Part shown: one piece after another, positions 17,591 through 26,543 of the stretch
Layout: every line of letters starts with the position of its first letter
How positions within the stretch are numbered: position 1 is the stretch's first letter
NCBI RefSeq assembly: GCF_000015965.1
Contig: NC_009091.1
Location: forward strand, 1,178,001-1,242,000
Reading direction: 5' to 3'
DNA from: Prochlorococcus marinus str. MIT 9301
Lineage (GTDB): Bacteria; Cyanobacteriota; Cyanobacteriia; PCC-6307; Cyanobiaceae
DNA length: 64,000 nucleotides
Made by a program: the position numbers and the translations under genes
The notes under the pieces: generated by a model
Databases searched by the model: none
What the model saw: only the letters and a program-made list of their open reading frames with translations
Told to the model about the DNA's origin: nothing

Positions 17591-19480
17591 ATGATAATTC
17601 TTAATTTACTGGCGAAAGTCTCTAAAAATAAATACATCAGAAGATCTGTTCTAATAATTTTAGATATAATTATTATAAATTTTGCTTTTTTTTTAAGTTT
17701 ATTACTTACAAATCATGATTTAATTCAATCTTTTAAAGCTGATATAATATCATTCTCAACAATTGCTGGGATAATAATATATTTCATAAGTGGGCAATAT
17801 AAACCAATAACAAAGTATACAGTTAACAGCTCTATATATAAAATTTTGATTCGGAATATTACGTTAGTATTTCTTATTTTTATTAAAGTAAAACTATTAA
17901 GTAATTCATCATTAAATAATAACTTTTACATAACCTTACTAGCTCTTTTAACCATATTTATCATAGTCTCACGAGTATTTCTGACCGATTTAATATTATT
18001 CACGATAAAATTCGAATCTCAAAAAAGGAATAAATATGAATCAATCGTGATTTATGGTGCAGGTTCTGCTGGAATTGAACTGTTCGCATCTCTAAAATAT
18101 TCAAAAAGTAAGAAAGTAATTTTTTTTGTAGATGACAATAAAAATCTACACAACAGAAAAATTGGAGAAACCTCTATTTTTGAGCCTTCAATACTAAAAA
18201 AGTATAAAAACAAAATTGATTTTATATATCTAGCAATACCTTCAATCAGTTGGGAAAGAAAAACCGAAATTATTAAAAAAGTTAAAAATCACGGAATAAA
18301 ATTACAAATTGTCCCCTCTCTAGAAGACATCACCAGTGGCAAGTCAAATATAGACTTACTTAAACCATTAAACATTACAGACTTATTGGGAAGAAATCCA
18401 GTAGTTCCAAATAAAAAATTACTTAAAGAAAGTATCGAAAACAAAAATATATGCGTTACTGGAGCAGGAGGGTCTATTGGAGCTGAGATTTGCAAATCTG
18501 CGTTAGAGTACAACCCATCAAGCATTATATTAATTGACAATAGTGAATGGAACCTTTACCGAATCAACGAAGAGCTTAAATCAATAGATAGTAATTCAGA
18601 GATCAAGCCCTATTTAGCAAATTTATGTGATCTTAATTCTGTTAAGAATGTATTTGATAATAATAAAGTTGACTGTATTTTTCATGCAGCGGCATATAAA
18701 CATGTTCCATTAGTAGAAAAAAATCCAATTAATGGTTTAAAAAATAATCTTCTCAGTACAAAAAATATTTGCGAGGTTTCCTTTTTAAAAAAAATACAAA
18801 AGGTAGTCTTGGTTTCATCTGATAAAGCAGTCCGCCCAACAAATATAATGGGAGCTTCAAAAAGATTATGCGAACTAATTTTTTTAGATTATCAAGCGAA
18901 AACTATCCATCAAAATCCTTCTGAATTCTCTATTGTCAGATTTGGAAATGTTTTGGGTTCATCAGGATCAGTAGTTCCACTTTTTAAAAAACAAATTAGT
19001 AAGGGTGGTCCAATAACTATTACTCATCCTGAAATTATTAGATACTTTATGACTATAAAAGAAGCTGCTCAATTGGTAATTCAATCTTCTAGTATTAGCA
19101 AAGGAGGTGAAGTATTCGTTCTTGACATGGGATTCCCTGTTAAGATATTGGATTTAGCTAAAGAGATGATCCAATTAAGTGGCTTGGAAGAAAAGACAGA
19201 GCAAACACCTAATGGTGATATAGAAATTATTTATACAGGACTTAGACCAGGTGAGAAACTCTTCGAAGAAATTTTAATTAAATCAAATTCAGAGAAAACA
19301 GAACATCCTTTAATATACAAAGCATACGAAAATGCTGAGTTTAAATTTAATTTTTCTCAAAAATTTGAAGATTTAATAATTCATATTGATAATTTTGATG
19401 AAACACAAGTCTTTCAAAACTTATCAGAGTTTGTTCCTGAATGGCAGCTTTCAGAAAATATAAAAGAGTTCTTAGGGTAA
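17591..19480 (+). CDS. Membrane-bound nucleotide-sugar 4,6-dehydratase (WbpM/FlaA1/CapD family)
   Basis: The protein of 629 residues has the full WbpM/PglF layout. It has four or so N-terminal transmembrane helices, a CoA-binding-like Rossmann domain with VIYGAGSAGIEL near residue 155, and a catalytic SDR domain starting at CVTGAGGSIGAEI near residue 287. Catalytic-domain blocks HAAAYKHVPLVE, VSSDKAVRPTN and MGASKR are diagnostic. The usual Tyr of Tyr-x-x-x-Lys is replaced by Met (M-G-A-S-K), as known for this family. It converts UDP-GlcNAc to a 4-keto-6-deoxy sugar, the entry to QuiNAc, FucNAc or bacillosamine. It follows the WecA/WbpL-like gene and precedes the amidation trio. Confidence 0.88.
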   Translation: MIILNLLAKVSKNKYIRRSVLIILDIIIINFAFFLSLLLTNHDLIQSFKADIISFSTIAGIIIYFISGQYKPITKYTVNSSIYKILIRNITLVFLIFIKVKLLSNSSLNNNFYITLLALLTIFIIVSRVFLTDLILFTIKFESQKRNKYESIVIYGAGSAGIELFASLKYSKSKKVIFFVDDNKNLHNRKIGETSIFEPSILKKYKNKIDFIYLAIPSISWERKTEIIKKVKNHGIKLQIVPSLEDITSGKSNIDLLKPLNITDLLGRNPVVPNKKLLKESIENKNICVTGAGGSIGAEICKSALEYNPSSIILIDNSEWNLYRINEELKSIDSNSEIKPYLANLCDLNSVKNVFDNNKVDCIFHAAAYKHVPLVEKNPINGLKNNLLSTKNICEVSFLKKIQKVVLVSSDKAVRPTNIMGASKRLCELIFLDYQAKTIHQNPSEFSIVRFGNVLGSSGSVVPLFKKQISKGGPITITHPEIIRYFMTIKEAAQLVIQSSSISKGGEVFVLDMGFPVKILDLAKEMIQLSGLEEKTEQTPNGDIEIIYTGLRPGEKLFEEILIKSNSEKTEHPLIYKAYENAEFKFNFSQKFEDLIIHIDNFDETQVFQNLSEFVPEWQLSENIKEFLG

Positions 19481-19576
19481 AACTTAATTATTTTTATTTA
19501 ATAGATTAAAAATTTCGTTTTAGCATAATCTTTTTAATAAGTTAATGTTAAACTTCTAACCATACAATTATTTGAG

Positions 19577-20194
19577 ATGAATCCTAAGGTTGGAATAATT
19601 GACTATAACTGTGGCAATTTAGGCTCCATAACAAAAGCTTTTTCATTTATTGGCTGCGAAACGAAAATCCTAAGAGATAATGATAAAAATAATTGTTCTC
19701 ATCTTGTTTTGCCAGGAGTCGGATCATTTAAAAAAGGATCTGACTATATCTTTAAAATATCTAAAAGTATAGAAGAAATAACATTATCTCACTTTGCAAT
19801 GGAGAGGCCTCTACTGGGTATATGTTTAGGTTACCAACTTTTTTCAAAAGGAGGAACAGAAGGGGGGCAATCAAAAGGATTCGGTTTTTTAGATGCGGAT
19901 TGCGAACATTTAAGCAAAATAATTGATCCAAATGAAATAAAAATACCAAATGTAGGATTTCAAAAATTATCTTATGATTCTTCAGAACTAAACTTAAAAG
20001 ATAATTGCTATTATTTTGTTCATAGTTATGCTTTAAGATTTAAAAACCCACCCCAAAATGTTCAAAAGATAATTATTGGGGGAGAAGAATTAATTATAGG
20101 TTTTCAACATAAAAACCTCTGGGGCTTTCAGTTTCATCCAGAAAAAAGTCAACTAAAAGGTTTGGATTTACTTAGAAAATTTATTTCTTTATAA
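19577..20194 (+). CDS. hisH: HisH-type glutamine amidotransferase subunit (sugar amidation paralogue)
   Basis: This class I glutamine amidotransferase has 205 residues. The nucleophile is Cys83 in GICLGYQLF and the His-x-Glu pair lies in FQFHPEKSQ near residue 188. It is HisH-like, but its partner HisF-like gene begins one base after its stop and a WbpG-like amidotransferase comes next. In Pseudomonas and Campylobacter the equivalent HisH2/HisF2 pair makes ammonia for WbpG/PseA-type formation of acetamidino sugars. I infer that function rather than histidine synthesis. A housekeeping HisH elsewhere in the genome is expected but not visible here. Confidence 0.82.
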   Translation: MNPKVGIIDYNCGNLGSITKAFSFIGCETKILRDNDKNNCSHLVLPGVGSFKKGSDYIFKISKSIEEITLSHFAMERPLLGICLGYQLFSKGGTEGGQSKGFGFLDADCEHLSKIIDPNEIKIPNVGFQKLSYDSSELNLKDNCYYFVHSYALRFKNPPQNVQKIIIGGEELIIGFQHKNLWGFQFHPEKSQLKGLDLLRKFISL

Positions 20195-20959
20195 ATGATT
20201 AAACGCACTTTTTTCACTTTACTTTATAAAGAAGGCTTTTTCTTTCTTAGTAGGAATTTTAGATTACAAAAAGTAGGAGATATAAATTGGATGATAAAGA
20301 CTTTTGGTTTTTCTAATATTGCTAATTGCTCTGATGAGATTCTTATAATAAATCTCTCTGAAAAAAATTGGGAAGAGGCATACAATAACAAATTTTTCAA
20401 TGATATATCTCTACTTTTATCAAAAACGTTCTTACCAATTACTATTGGGGGGAAAATAAGAAGTATAGAGAATGCAAAAGAACTCTTCAATTTTGGCGCC
20501 GATAAAATACTAATATCAAGAGCTTTTTTTCAAGATCAAAATTTATTAAAAGAAATACGAGATTTATATGGAGTTCAGTCAATTGTGGTTCAGTTTGACA
20601 TAAATTCCCAAAATTATGATATTTTCATTAATTCTTCTTTAGAAAAAGTTTCTAATTTGAAGAAAATAGTTTATTCATTAAATGAAAAGAATCTTATGGG
20701 TGAACTAATCATTAATCAAATTGACAGAGACGGTACAGGTTTTGGACATAATACAGAATATTTAAATGCAATTCCAAAATTGAATATGCCATTAATTGCT
20801 AGTGGAGGATTTGGTTCTTCCATACATATGGCCGAATGTCTCAAATTTGATTCAATTAGCGCAGTAGCGACATCTAACCTCTTAAATTTTATTGGAGATG
20901 CTTTTTCAGAAGCTCGTCAAGAGCTAAGGAAAATGAATTTTGAATTAACGCCTTGGTAG
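20195..20959 (+). CDS. HisF-like cyclase paralogue of sugar amidation (WbuZ-like)
   Basis: This (beta-alpha)8-barrel protein of 254 residues is related to HisF. The phosphate and DRDGT blocks (NQIDRDGTGFG near residue 180, LIASGGFGS near 204) and the mid-barrel Asp (VQFDINS near 133) are kept. The usual N-terminal I-x-x-L-D-V-K-x-G-R stretch with HisF's catalytic Asp11 is replaced by FFTLLYKEGFFFLSRNF, with no Asp in that place. That fits the WbuZ-type paralogues, which pass ammonia from HisH to WbpG and need not catalyse imidazole ring closure. It starts one base after the hisH stop and is followed 24 bases later by the WbpG-like gene. Confidence 0.82.
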   Translation: MIKRTFFTLLYKEGFFFLSRNFRLQKVGDINWMIKTFGFSNIANCSDEILIINLSEKNWEEAYNNKFFNDISLLLSKTFLPITIGGKIRSIENAKELFNFGADKILISRAFFQDQNLLKEIRDLYGVQSIVVQFDINSQNYDIFINSSLEKVSNLKKIVYSLNEKNLMGELIINQIDRDGTGFGHNTEYLNAIPKLNMPLIASGGFGSSIHMAECLKFDSISAVATSNLLNFIGDAFSEARQELRKMNFELTPW

Positions 20960-20983
20960 AATTATTTTAGTTGATTTTTAATT

Positions 20984-22096
20984 ATGGTTTTTTGGTGTAA
21001 AAGCTGTTTAAATATGTCCACAAGACCTCGAATTGAATTCAATTCCGATTCAATATGTAATGCATGTCAATGGAAAGAGGAAAAAAAAATACTTAATTGG
21101 AGTGTCAGAGAAAAAGAACTTGTAAGAATTTTAGAAGATTATAGTTTTAATAACTCTTTTGACTGCGTAGTGCCAGTAAGCGGCGGTAAAGATGGTTCAT
21201 ACATAGCTCATACATTAAGAACTAGATATAAAAAAAACCCCTTATGCATAACTGTTAACCCACATCTGGCAACTTCACTGGGTCAAGAAAATCTTAAAAA
21301 CTTTGCAAAAAGCGGATTCGATTTAATTGAAATCAATCCTCATTATGAAACTCTTAGACAACTTAATCTTATAGGGTTTAGAGAATTGGGATTTCCATAT
21401 TATGGCTGGTTAATAGCGATTCAAACAGCTGTCATTAGATTAGCTGTAAGTATGAATATCCCATTAATATTTTATGGGGAGGACGGTGAAGTTGAATATG
21501 GAGGATCTACTGAGACAAAAAATAATCCAATAATAGATATCCCGTATCAAAAAAAAGTTTGGTTTGAAGGTGGAGCCGAAAAAATAATTAACTTATTACC
21601 TGAAGAATTAAAAAAATATTCATATATGTTTGAATATCCATCAGATGAAGATCTTAAAAAGGCAAAAACTTTTATTACAACTTGGTCATATTATGAAAAT
21701 TGGGACTCATATAGAAATTATGTTACCGCCGCAAAATATTGTGGATTAAGAGAAAAAGAAGAAGGAAATCAAGGTACCTTTACAAATTTTTCTCAGAATG
21801 ACTCACTTTTATATCCTCTTCATACATATTTAATGTATGTAAAACTAGGCTTTGGTAGAGCTACGCAAGATGCAGGAATTGAAATTAGAAGAGGAGCTAT
21901 GACAAGAGAACAAGGCTTAAGACTTGTATCATTATACGATGGATTATATCCGGCAGAATTAGAGGAATCTTATCTTAATTATTATCAAATGAGCAAAGAA
22001 GAATTTCATAAAATTATTCTAAAACATACTAATAGAGATCTTTTTGAAGTCAGTTTAGACCCATTCTCTATTAAACCTAAATTCAATCCAGGATAA
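20984..22096 (+). CDS. N-acetyl sugar amidotransferase (WbpG/PseA-like)
   Basis: This protein of 370 residues is expected to turn a sugar acetamido group into an acetamidino group, using ATP and ammonia from HisH. N-terminal cysteine pairs (WCKSCLNMS near residues 3-11 and CNACQW near 27-32) look like a zinc site. The PP-loop VPVSGGKDGS at about residues 62-71 is the ATP pyrophosphatase motif. Further family segments are YYGWLIAIQTAV and FYGEDGEVEYGG. It is the last gene of the plus-strand hisH/hisF-like trio. The target is not fixed by sequence. Given the nonulosonate genes at the left edge, an amidino-legionaminate or amidino-HexNAc is possible. Confidence 0.85.
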   Translation: MVFWCKSCLNMSTRPRIEFNSDSICNACQWKEEKKILNWSVREKELVRILEDYSFNNSFDCVVPVSGGKDGSYIAHTLRTRYKKNPLCITVNPHLATSLGQENLKNFAKSGFDLIEINPHYETLRQLNLIGFRELGFPYYGWLIAIQTAVIRLAVSMNIPLIFYGEDGEVEYGGSTETKNNPIIDIPYQKKVWFEGGAEKIINLLPEELKKYSYMFEYPSDEDLKKAKTFITTWSYYENWDSYRNYVTAAKYCGLREKEEGNQGTFTNFSQNDSLLYPLHTYLMYVKLGFGRATQDAGIEIRRGAMTREQGLRLVSLYDGLYPAELEESYLNYYQMSKEEFHKIILKHTNRDLFEVSLDPFSIKPKFNPG

Positions 22097-22563
22097 TTCT
22101 CTAGTTCCAAATTATCATCTGACCAAAATACTCTTTAAAAACATTTCCATATATTGATTAGTGAAAAAGGGATTTTCCTATTATCAAAAATATGGCAGAT
22201 TCGCACATTATGCTCCTTTTTTAAATTTAAGAGGGATTTTTTAAGACTACTGCTTTTAAATCTTCTAATAACTCAAAATCTATTCTCATAAATTAATGAA
22301 AATGAGTTATTTCATTAATATACTAAATTCATAAAAATCTATATATTTTTAGCTTTTAGGATAAATATTTATTGTTAAGCAATTTATTTGGCCTCTTTCA
22401 AATAATGAGAAATAAAAAAATTAGTATGAAAAATTTTTAAATATTTAAAATTAGAAAAATACTTAATTAAGCTACTTTCTTTTATGAAAAAGAATTTCTT
22501 TAAAGATGATTATTAATTAATATGAACTAGCATTAATTTGATAAATTATAAATCGATCAAGAA
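22097..22563. other. 467-base stretch without a recognised gene
   Basis: This AT-rich spacer lies between the WbpG-like gene and the GT83 gene, both on the plus strand. I see no ORF of convincing length, no RNA gene and no strong hairpin. A GTG-started reading frame of 24 codons at 22161 has no support. It is the longest gene-free stretch in the window and may hold the promoter of the GT83-manC group and decayed sequence. A runs-of-T segment near 22219-22240 is not preceded by a stable stem. Confidence 0.5.
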
Positions 22564-24108
22564 TTGGAATCAGTTAAAAATATAAAAAATTTTTGGCCTT
22601 TAATATTTTTGCCATTATTACTTTATTTGGGCGATCGTAGTTTAATAAGTACTGACGAAGGATATTATGCACTCCAAGCAAGATGGATACTTGAAACAGG
22701 AAACTGGCTTATACCTCAGTGGTGGGGAGAAGTAACTTTTGATAGGACTATTGGCATTCAATTTTTAATTGCTTTATCTCAAAAAGTTTTTGGTAAAAAT
22801 GAATTTTCAATATCTTTGCCTACTTCATTAGCTGCAATAATTAATATTTATCTTACTTACAAAATCCATAGAGAGATCTTAGATAAAAAATACTCAATTA
22901 TTTCGCCAATTATATTAAGTACTTTTTTCCTTTGGATTAATTATGCCCATATGGCAACTCAGGATATGATTTTTAGTTCAATGATAACTTTTGGAATTTA
23001 TTATTCCTTAAAATCCAAAATCCAGAAAAAGAATATTTATTTTTTCTTTTCTGGCTTTTGGATTGGACTCGCCATAATGATGAAAACTTATATGACCGTT
23101 TTACCAATAATCGCTATTTTACCATTTTGGATTGAAAATAAAATAATTTTAAGAAGATATTTTTGGATAGGTTCATTACTTGGCATATTACCTTTTCTAT
23201 TTTGGAGCTATAAAATTATATTGCTATACGGCTTTCCAGTTTATAACGGATTATATGAAAAGGTTCTTACACTTTCCGGAAATAATACATTCACAAAATC
23301 TACATTTTATTATTTATGGAATTTACCACTAAATATATTTCCATGGTCTATCTTTTCTACAGTTGGCCTGGCTATAAACCTCAAAACAACAAATCCTAAT
23401 ATAAAATATTTTTTATTTTTTTATCCATTAACTATTTTATTTTTATTGAGTATTTTCTCTACTAAAACACCATATTATCCAATTCAAATACTACCTTTAT
23501 TAGCAATTAATACATTCTTAGGCATAAAAACCACTATTGAGAACCAAAACATAATTTTCAAATTTATTAAAAATTTTCATTTTAATTTCATTCCAATAAT
23601 GTTTATTATCTTAGTTATTGGAGTCAGATTTGATTTCATAAACATTAATTTAGATAAGCAGCAAGAGATTTTTTTATATATTAGTTTTTTAACATTTTCA
23701 ATAATTTGGTACTCTTTTAATTTTACAAAAAATTTAAAACAAAAACTTTTAATAATTATTTTAGGTCCATATTTATTGATGTCACTAATTGTCCAATCAG
23801 GATTATTAAATGATAGAAGTAAAGACCTTAGATTGGAAAGTGAGAGATTAGTAAAGGATGAAAAATTAATTGAAGAAAAAATAGAATTTGTTAATCAAGA
23901 GGCATCAAACGCTGAATCTCATTCTAAGATTATTAAGATTGCTTTGTTTATGCCCAAAATTGGAAATGGTATAGACGATATTAGTTTTCTAAAGCATAAT
24001 CAATATGCTTGGACAACTTCAGAAATCATATTAGAAAAAGAAGCTGAATATGAAATTATAACTAAATCAAAAATATTCAAACCTTGGAAATTGATTAAGA
24101 AAATTTAA
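22564..24108 (+). CDS. ArnT-like (GT83) membrane glycosyltransferase
   Basis: This polytopic membrane protein of 514 residues has about 11 hydrophobic segments. The N-terminal luminal loop has STDEGYYALQARWILETG near residues 23-40 with the acidic D-E pair expected of GT-C enzymes, then a WGE...FDR segment like that of ArnT and yeast PMT relatives. GT83 enzymes use an undecaprenyl-phosphate sugar to modify lipid A or other acceptors on the periplasmic side. The start is TTG at 22564, the only start before the conserved first helix. A soluble C-terminal domain follows residue 415. It precedes manC by 61 bases. Lipid A or polysaccharide decoration is the likely role. Confidence 0.75.
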   Translation: MESVKNIKNFWPLIFLPLLLYLGDRSLISTDEGYYALQARWILETGNWLIPQWWGEVTFDRTIGIQFLIALSQKVFGKNEFSISLPTSLAAIINIYLTYKIHREILDKKYSIISPIILSTFFLWINYAHMATQDMIFSSMITFGIYYSLKSKIQKKNIYFFFSGFWIGLAIMMKTYMTVLPIIAILPFWIENKIILRRYFWIGSLLGILPFLFWSYKIILLYGFPVYNGLYEKVLTLSGNNTFTKSTFYYLWNLPLNIFPWSIFSTVGLAINLKTTNPNIKYFLFFYPLTILFLLSIFSTKTPYYPIQILPLLAINTFLGIKTTIENQNIIFKFIKNFHFNFIPIMFIILVIGVRFDFININLDKQQEIFLYISFLTFSIIWYSFNFTKNLKQKLLIIILGPYLLMSLIVQSGLLNDRSKDLRLESERLVKDEKLIEEKIEFVNQEASNAESHSKIIKIALFMPKIGNGIDDISFLKHNQYAWTTSEIILEKEAEYEIITKSKIFKPWKLIKKI

Positions 24109-24169
24109 TTTTAAATTAGGTTAATATGCAAAAAACATTTTTAATCGTTTTTATTATTTCTTTAAATTA

Positions 24170-25618
24170 ATGCATAAAAAAGATATATTACCCGTAATAC
24201 TTTGTGGAGGAAGAGGGAGTAGATTATGGCCACTTTCTAGATCAAGTTACCCGAAACAGTTTATTTCTTTTTCAAGTCAATCAAGTTTTTCTCTTTTACA
24301 AAAAACAATTAAAAGATTATCTAATTTTGACAATATTGATAATCCAATATTAATTTGTAATGAGGAGCATAGATTTATAACTGCAGAACAAGTTAAGTCT
24401 ATAGGTGTAAAACCTAAATCAATTTTACTAGAACCATTTGGAAAGGGCACGACTGCTGCTATTGCATTAGCTGCTCTGAAGGCTATAGAGAATAATACTA
24501 ATCCAAAACTACTAATACTTTCATCAGATCATGAAATTGGTAATTTAAAAAATTTCAAAGAATCCATTAAAGAAGGCTTGTCTTTTGCTGATGATGGCAG
24601 GTTGGTAACATTTGGTATTATGCCAACCTATGCTGAAACAGGATTTGGTTATATAAAAACTAATGAAAAATTAGAGGCAGGTATTATCAAAGGATATGAA
24701 ATAAAAAAGTTTGTAGAAAAACCTAATTATGAAAAAGCCAAAGAGTTTGTGCGAGATAAACACTACGTATGGAATAGCGGCATATTTCTTTTTAAGGCCA
24801 CAAAAATTTTAGAAGAAATAAAGAATCATGCTCCTAATACCTATGAAATATGTGCCAAATCGATAAATGTCAAAAATTTAGACTTAGATTTTCAAAGAAT
24901 TGATAGAAAGATTTTTTCAAATTGTAAAGAAAGCTCAATCGATATTTCCATTATGGAGAAAACCAAACTTGGAACGATGATTCCAATGGACGCTAATTGG
25001 CGCGACATTGGTAGTTGGGACCAAGTTTGGGAGAATTCTACAAAAGATAAAAATGGAAATTCGAAGAGAGGAAATGTGATTCTAAAAGAAGTAAAAAATA
25101 GTCTTTTTATTTCTGAAAATAGACTAGTTGTTGGTCTAGGTGTAGAGGAATTAATCCTTATTGAAACGAGTGATGCTATTTTGGTACTAAATAAGAGATT
25201 TTCACAAAAAGTTAAAAATATAGTTGAGCAATTTGATAAGACAAAGAATTTAGAAGGCTTCGAGCATAAGAAAATTTATAGACCATGGGGGAATTATGAA
25301 TCACTTGTAGAAGATGAAAAATGGAAAGTAAAAAAAATAATCGTAAAGCCAAATCAATCGCTTTCTTTACAATCACATAAGCACAGATCGGAACATTGGA
25401 TAGTAGTGAGAGGTATTGCTAAAGTTGAAATCAGTGAAAATATTTTTTATCTGAATGAAAATGAGAGTGCTTATATTCCTAAAAAAGCATTGCACAGGCT
25501 ATCAAATCCAGGTAATGAAATACTGATAATTATAGAAGTTCAGACAGGTTCATATTTGGGAGAAGATGATATTAAAAGAATTGAAGACTATTACGGTAGA
25601 GTTACAAATAAAGATTAA
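24170..25618 (+). CDS. manC: Mannose-1-phosphate guanylyltransferase / mannose-6-phosphate isomerase
   Basis: This bifunctional type II enzyme has 482 residues. The N-terminal GDP-Man pyrophosphorylase signature CGGRGSRLWPLSRSSYPKQF is near residues 12-31 and FVEKPNYEKA near 182. The C-terminal cupin domain starts at RPWGNYESL near residue 367 and has QSHKHRSEHWIVVRG with the metal-binding His residues. It makes GDP-mannose, the substrate of Gmd (36430) and Fcl (37517) further right, so GDP-L-fucose production can be read across the island. The start is ATG. The length is normal for ManC/CpsB. Confidence 0.92.
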   Translation: MHKKDILPVILCGGRGSRLWPLSRSSYPKQFISFSSQSSFSLLQKTIKRLSNFDNIDNPILICNEEHRFITAEQVKSIGVKPKSILLEPFGKGTTAAIALAALKAIENNTNPKLLILSSDHEIGNLKNFKESIKEGLSFADDGRLVTFGIMPTYAETGFGYIKTNEKLEAGIIKGYEIKKFVEKPNYEKAKEFVRDKHYVWNSGIFLFKATKILEEIKNHAPNTYEICAKSINVKNLDLDFQRIDRKIFSNCKESSIDISIMEKTKLGTMIPMDANWRDIGSWDQVWENSTKDKNGNSKRGNVILKEVKNSLFISENRLVVGLGVEELILIETSDAILVLNKRFSQKVKNIVEQFDKTKNLEGFEHKKIYRPWGNYESLVEDEKWKVKKIIVKPNQSLSLQSHKHRSEHWIVVRGIAKVEISENIFYLNENESAYIPKKALHRLSNPGNEILIIIEVQTGSYLGEDDIKRIEDYYGRVTNKD

Positions 25619-25768
25619 TTAATTAATAAATGAGGTATTTGCATCTTAAAAGTTAATTTTGTCTCGAATAGAATATCAAATTTTATACTATAGTAAATTT
25701 GAATTCTGTTAAAAAGTCCAAGATTAGTCCAAAGATGTTTAGAATATCCATAAACACAAAACTTTAAT

Positions 25769-26377
25769 ATGACAGTTTCAAATTTAACAGATGCAATTCC
25801 TGGTTTTGAAGATTTTTCAATTAAGTTCAATAGTATTATTCGAACTAAACAATGGGTAAAGGCACAAAAAGATTTCAACCAATCGAAAAATATACTTACT
25901 GTGGGAAATGGTGGTAATTTAGCCGTCTGTGACCATGGAGCCATTGATATAGCGCGTTTAACTAATAAAAATTCAAGCGCTCCAGGTAGTGGAATTCTTG
26001 CAAGTTCATTGATTAATGATGCATCTCATGATCTTTGGGTAAAAAACTGGCTATCAATATCTATGAGATCTATGACTGAAGAAAATAAAAAAGAAACTAT
26101 GATAATAGGAGTATCTTCATCTGGATACTCAAAAAACATCTGTCTAGCATTAGATCTTGCTATAGAGAATGACATGTCTGCCTTGCTAATTTCAGCCCAA
26201 AAACCAAAAATAGCAGGGAAGTACAATACCATTATTCTCGATGTTAATGAATTTCATACTAGTGAAGTTCTAACACTTTCTCTCTTTTATCAGTTAATTC
26301 ATGGAGCAGGCTTTAATTGCCCAACAATATGTGAGTCGTCTGAAAGACAATTGATTTCTGATTACAAAAGACACTAA
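25769..26377 (+). CDS. SIS-domain sugar isomerase (phosphoheptose-isomerase-like)
   Basis: This protein of 202 residues has a SIS fold. It has VGNGGNLAVCDHGAIDIARL near residues 46-65, equivalent to the G-N-G-G-S-A-x-x-A-x-H segment of GmhA, and GVSSSGYSKNI near 113 with the Ser-rich phosphate-binding loop. GmhA converts sedoheptulose 7-phosphate to D-glycero-D-manno-heptose 7-phosphate. The usual GmhA metal ligands are not obvious, and no HddA, GmhB or HddC partner is visible nearby, so the heptose assignment is uncertain. It sits between manC and a deacetylase gene on the same strand, with a gap of 150 bases before it and 166 after. Confidence 0.65.
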   Translation: MTVSNLTDAIPGFEDFSIKFNSIIRTKQWVKAQKDFNQSKNILTVGNGGNLAVCDHGAIDIARLTNKNSSAPGSGILASSLINDASHDLWVKNWLSISMRSMTEENKKETMIIGVSSSGYSKNICLALDLAIENDMSALLISAQKPKIAGKYNTIILDVNEFHTSEVLTLSLFYQLIHGAGFNCPTICESSERQLISDYKRH

Positions 26378-26543
26378 AATTAACATTAAACTTCCATTAA
26401 ATACGAAAAATTGATTTTTCAATTTAATATTTATAGTGTTATGAGATTATTTCAAAATTCCCTAATCTGCTTATTTCTTTTTAAATTTTAAACGATTAAC
26501 CATGATATTTTTAAAATACAATATTAAAGGAAGTTAGTTTTTT

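Noticed and set aside
22161-22245. GTG-started short ORF of 24 codons in the 22097-22563 spacer
   Set aside because: Too short, no motif and no helix pattern. Could be a remnant, but nothing supports a gene.
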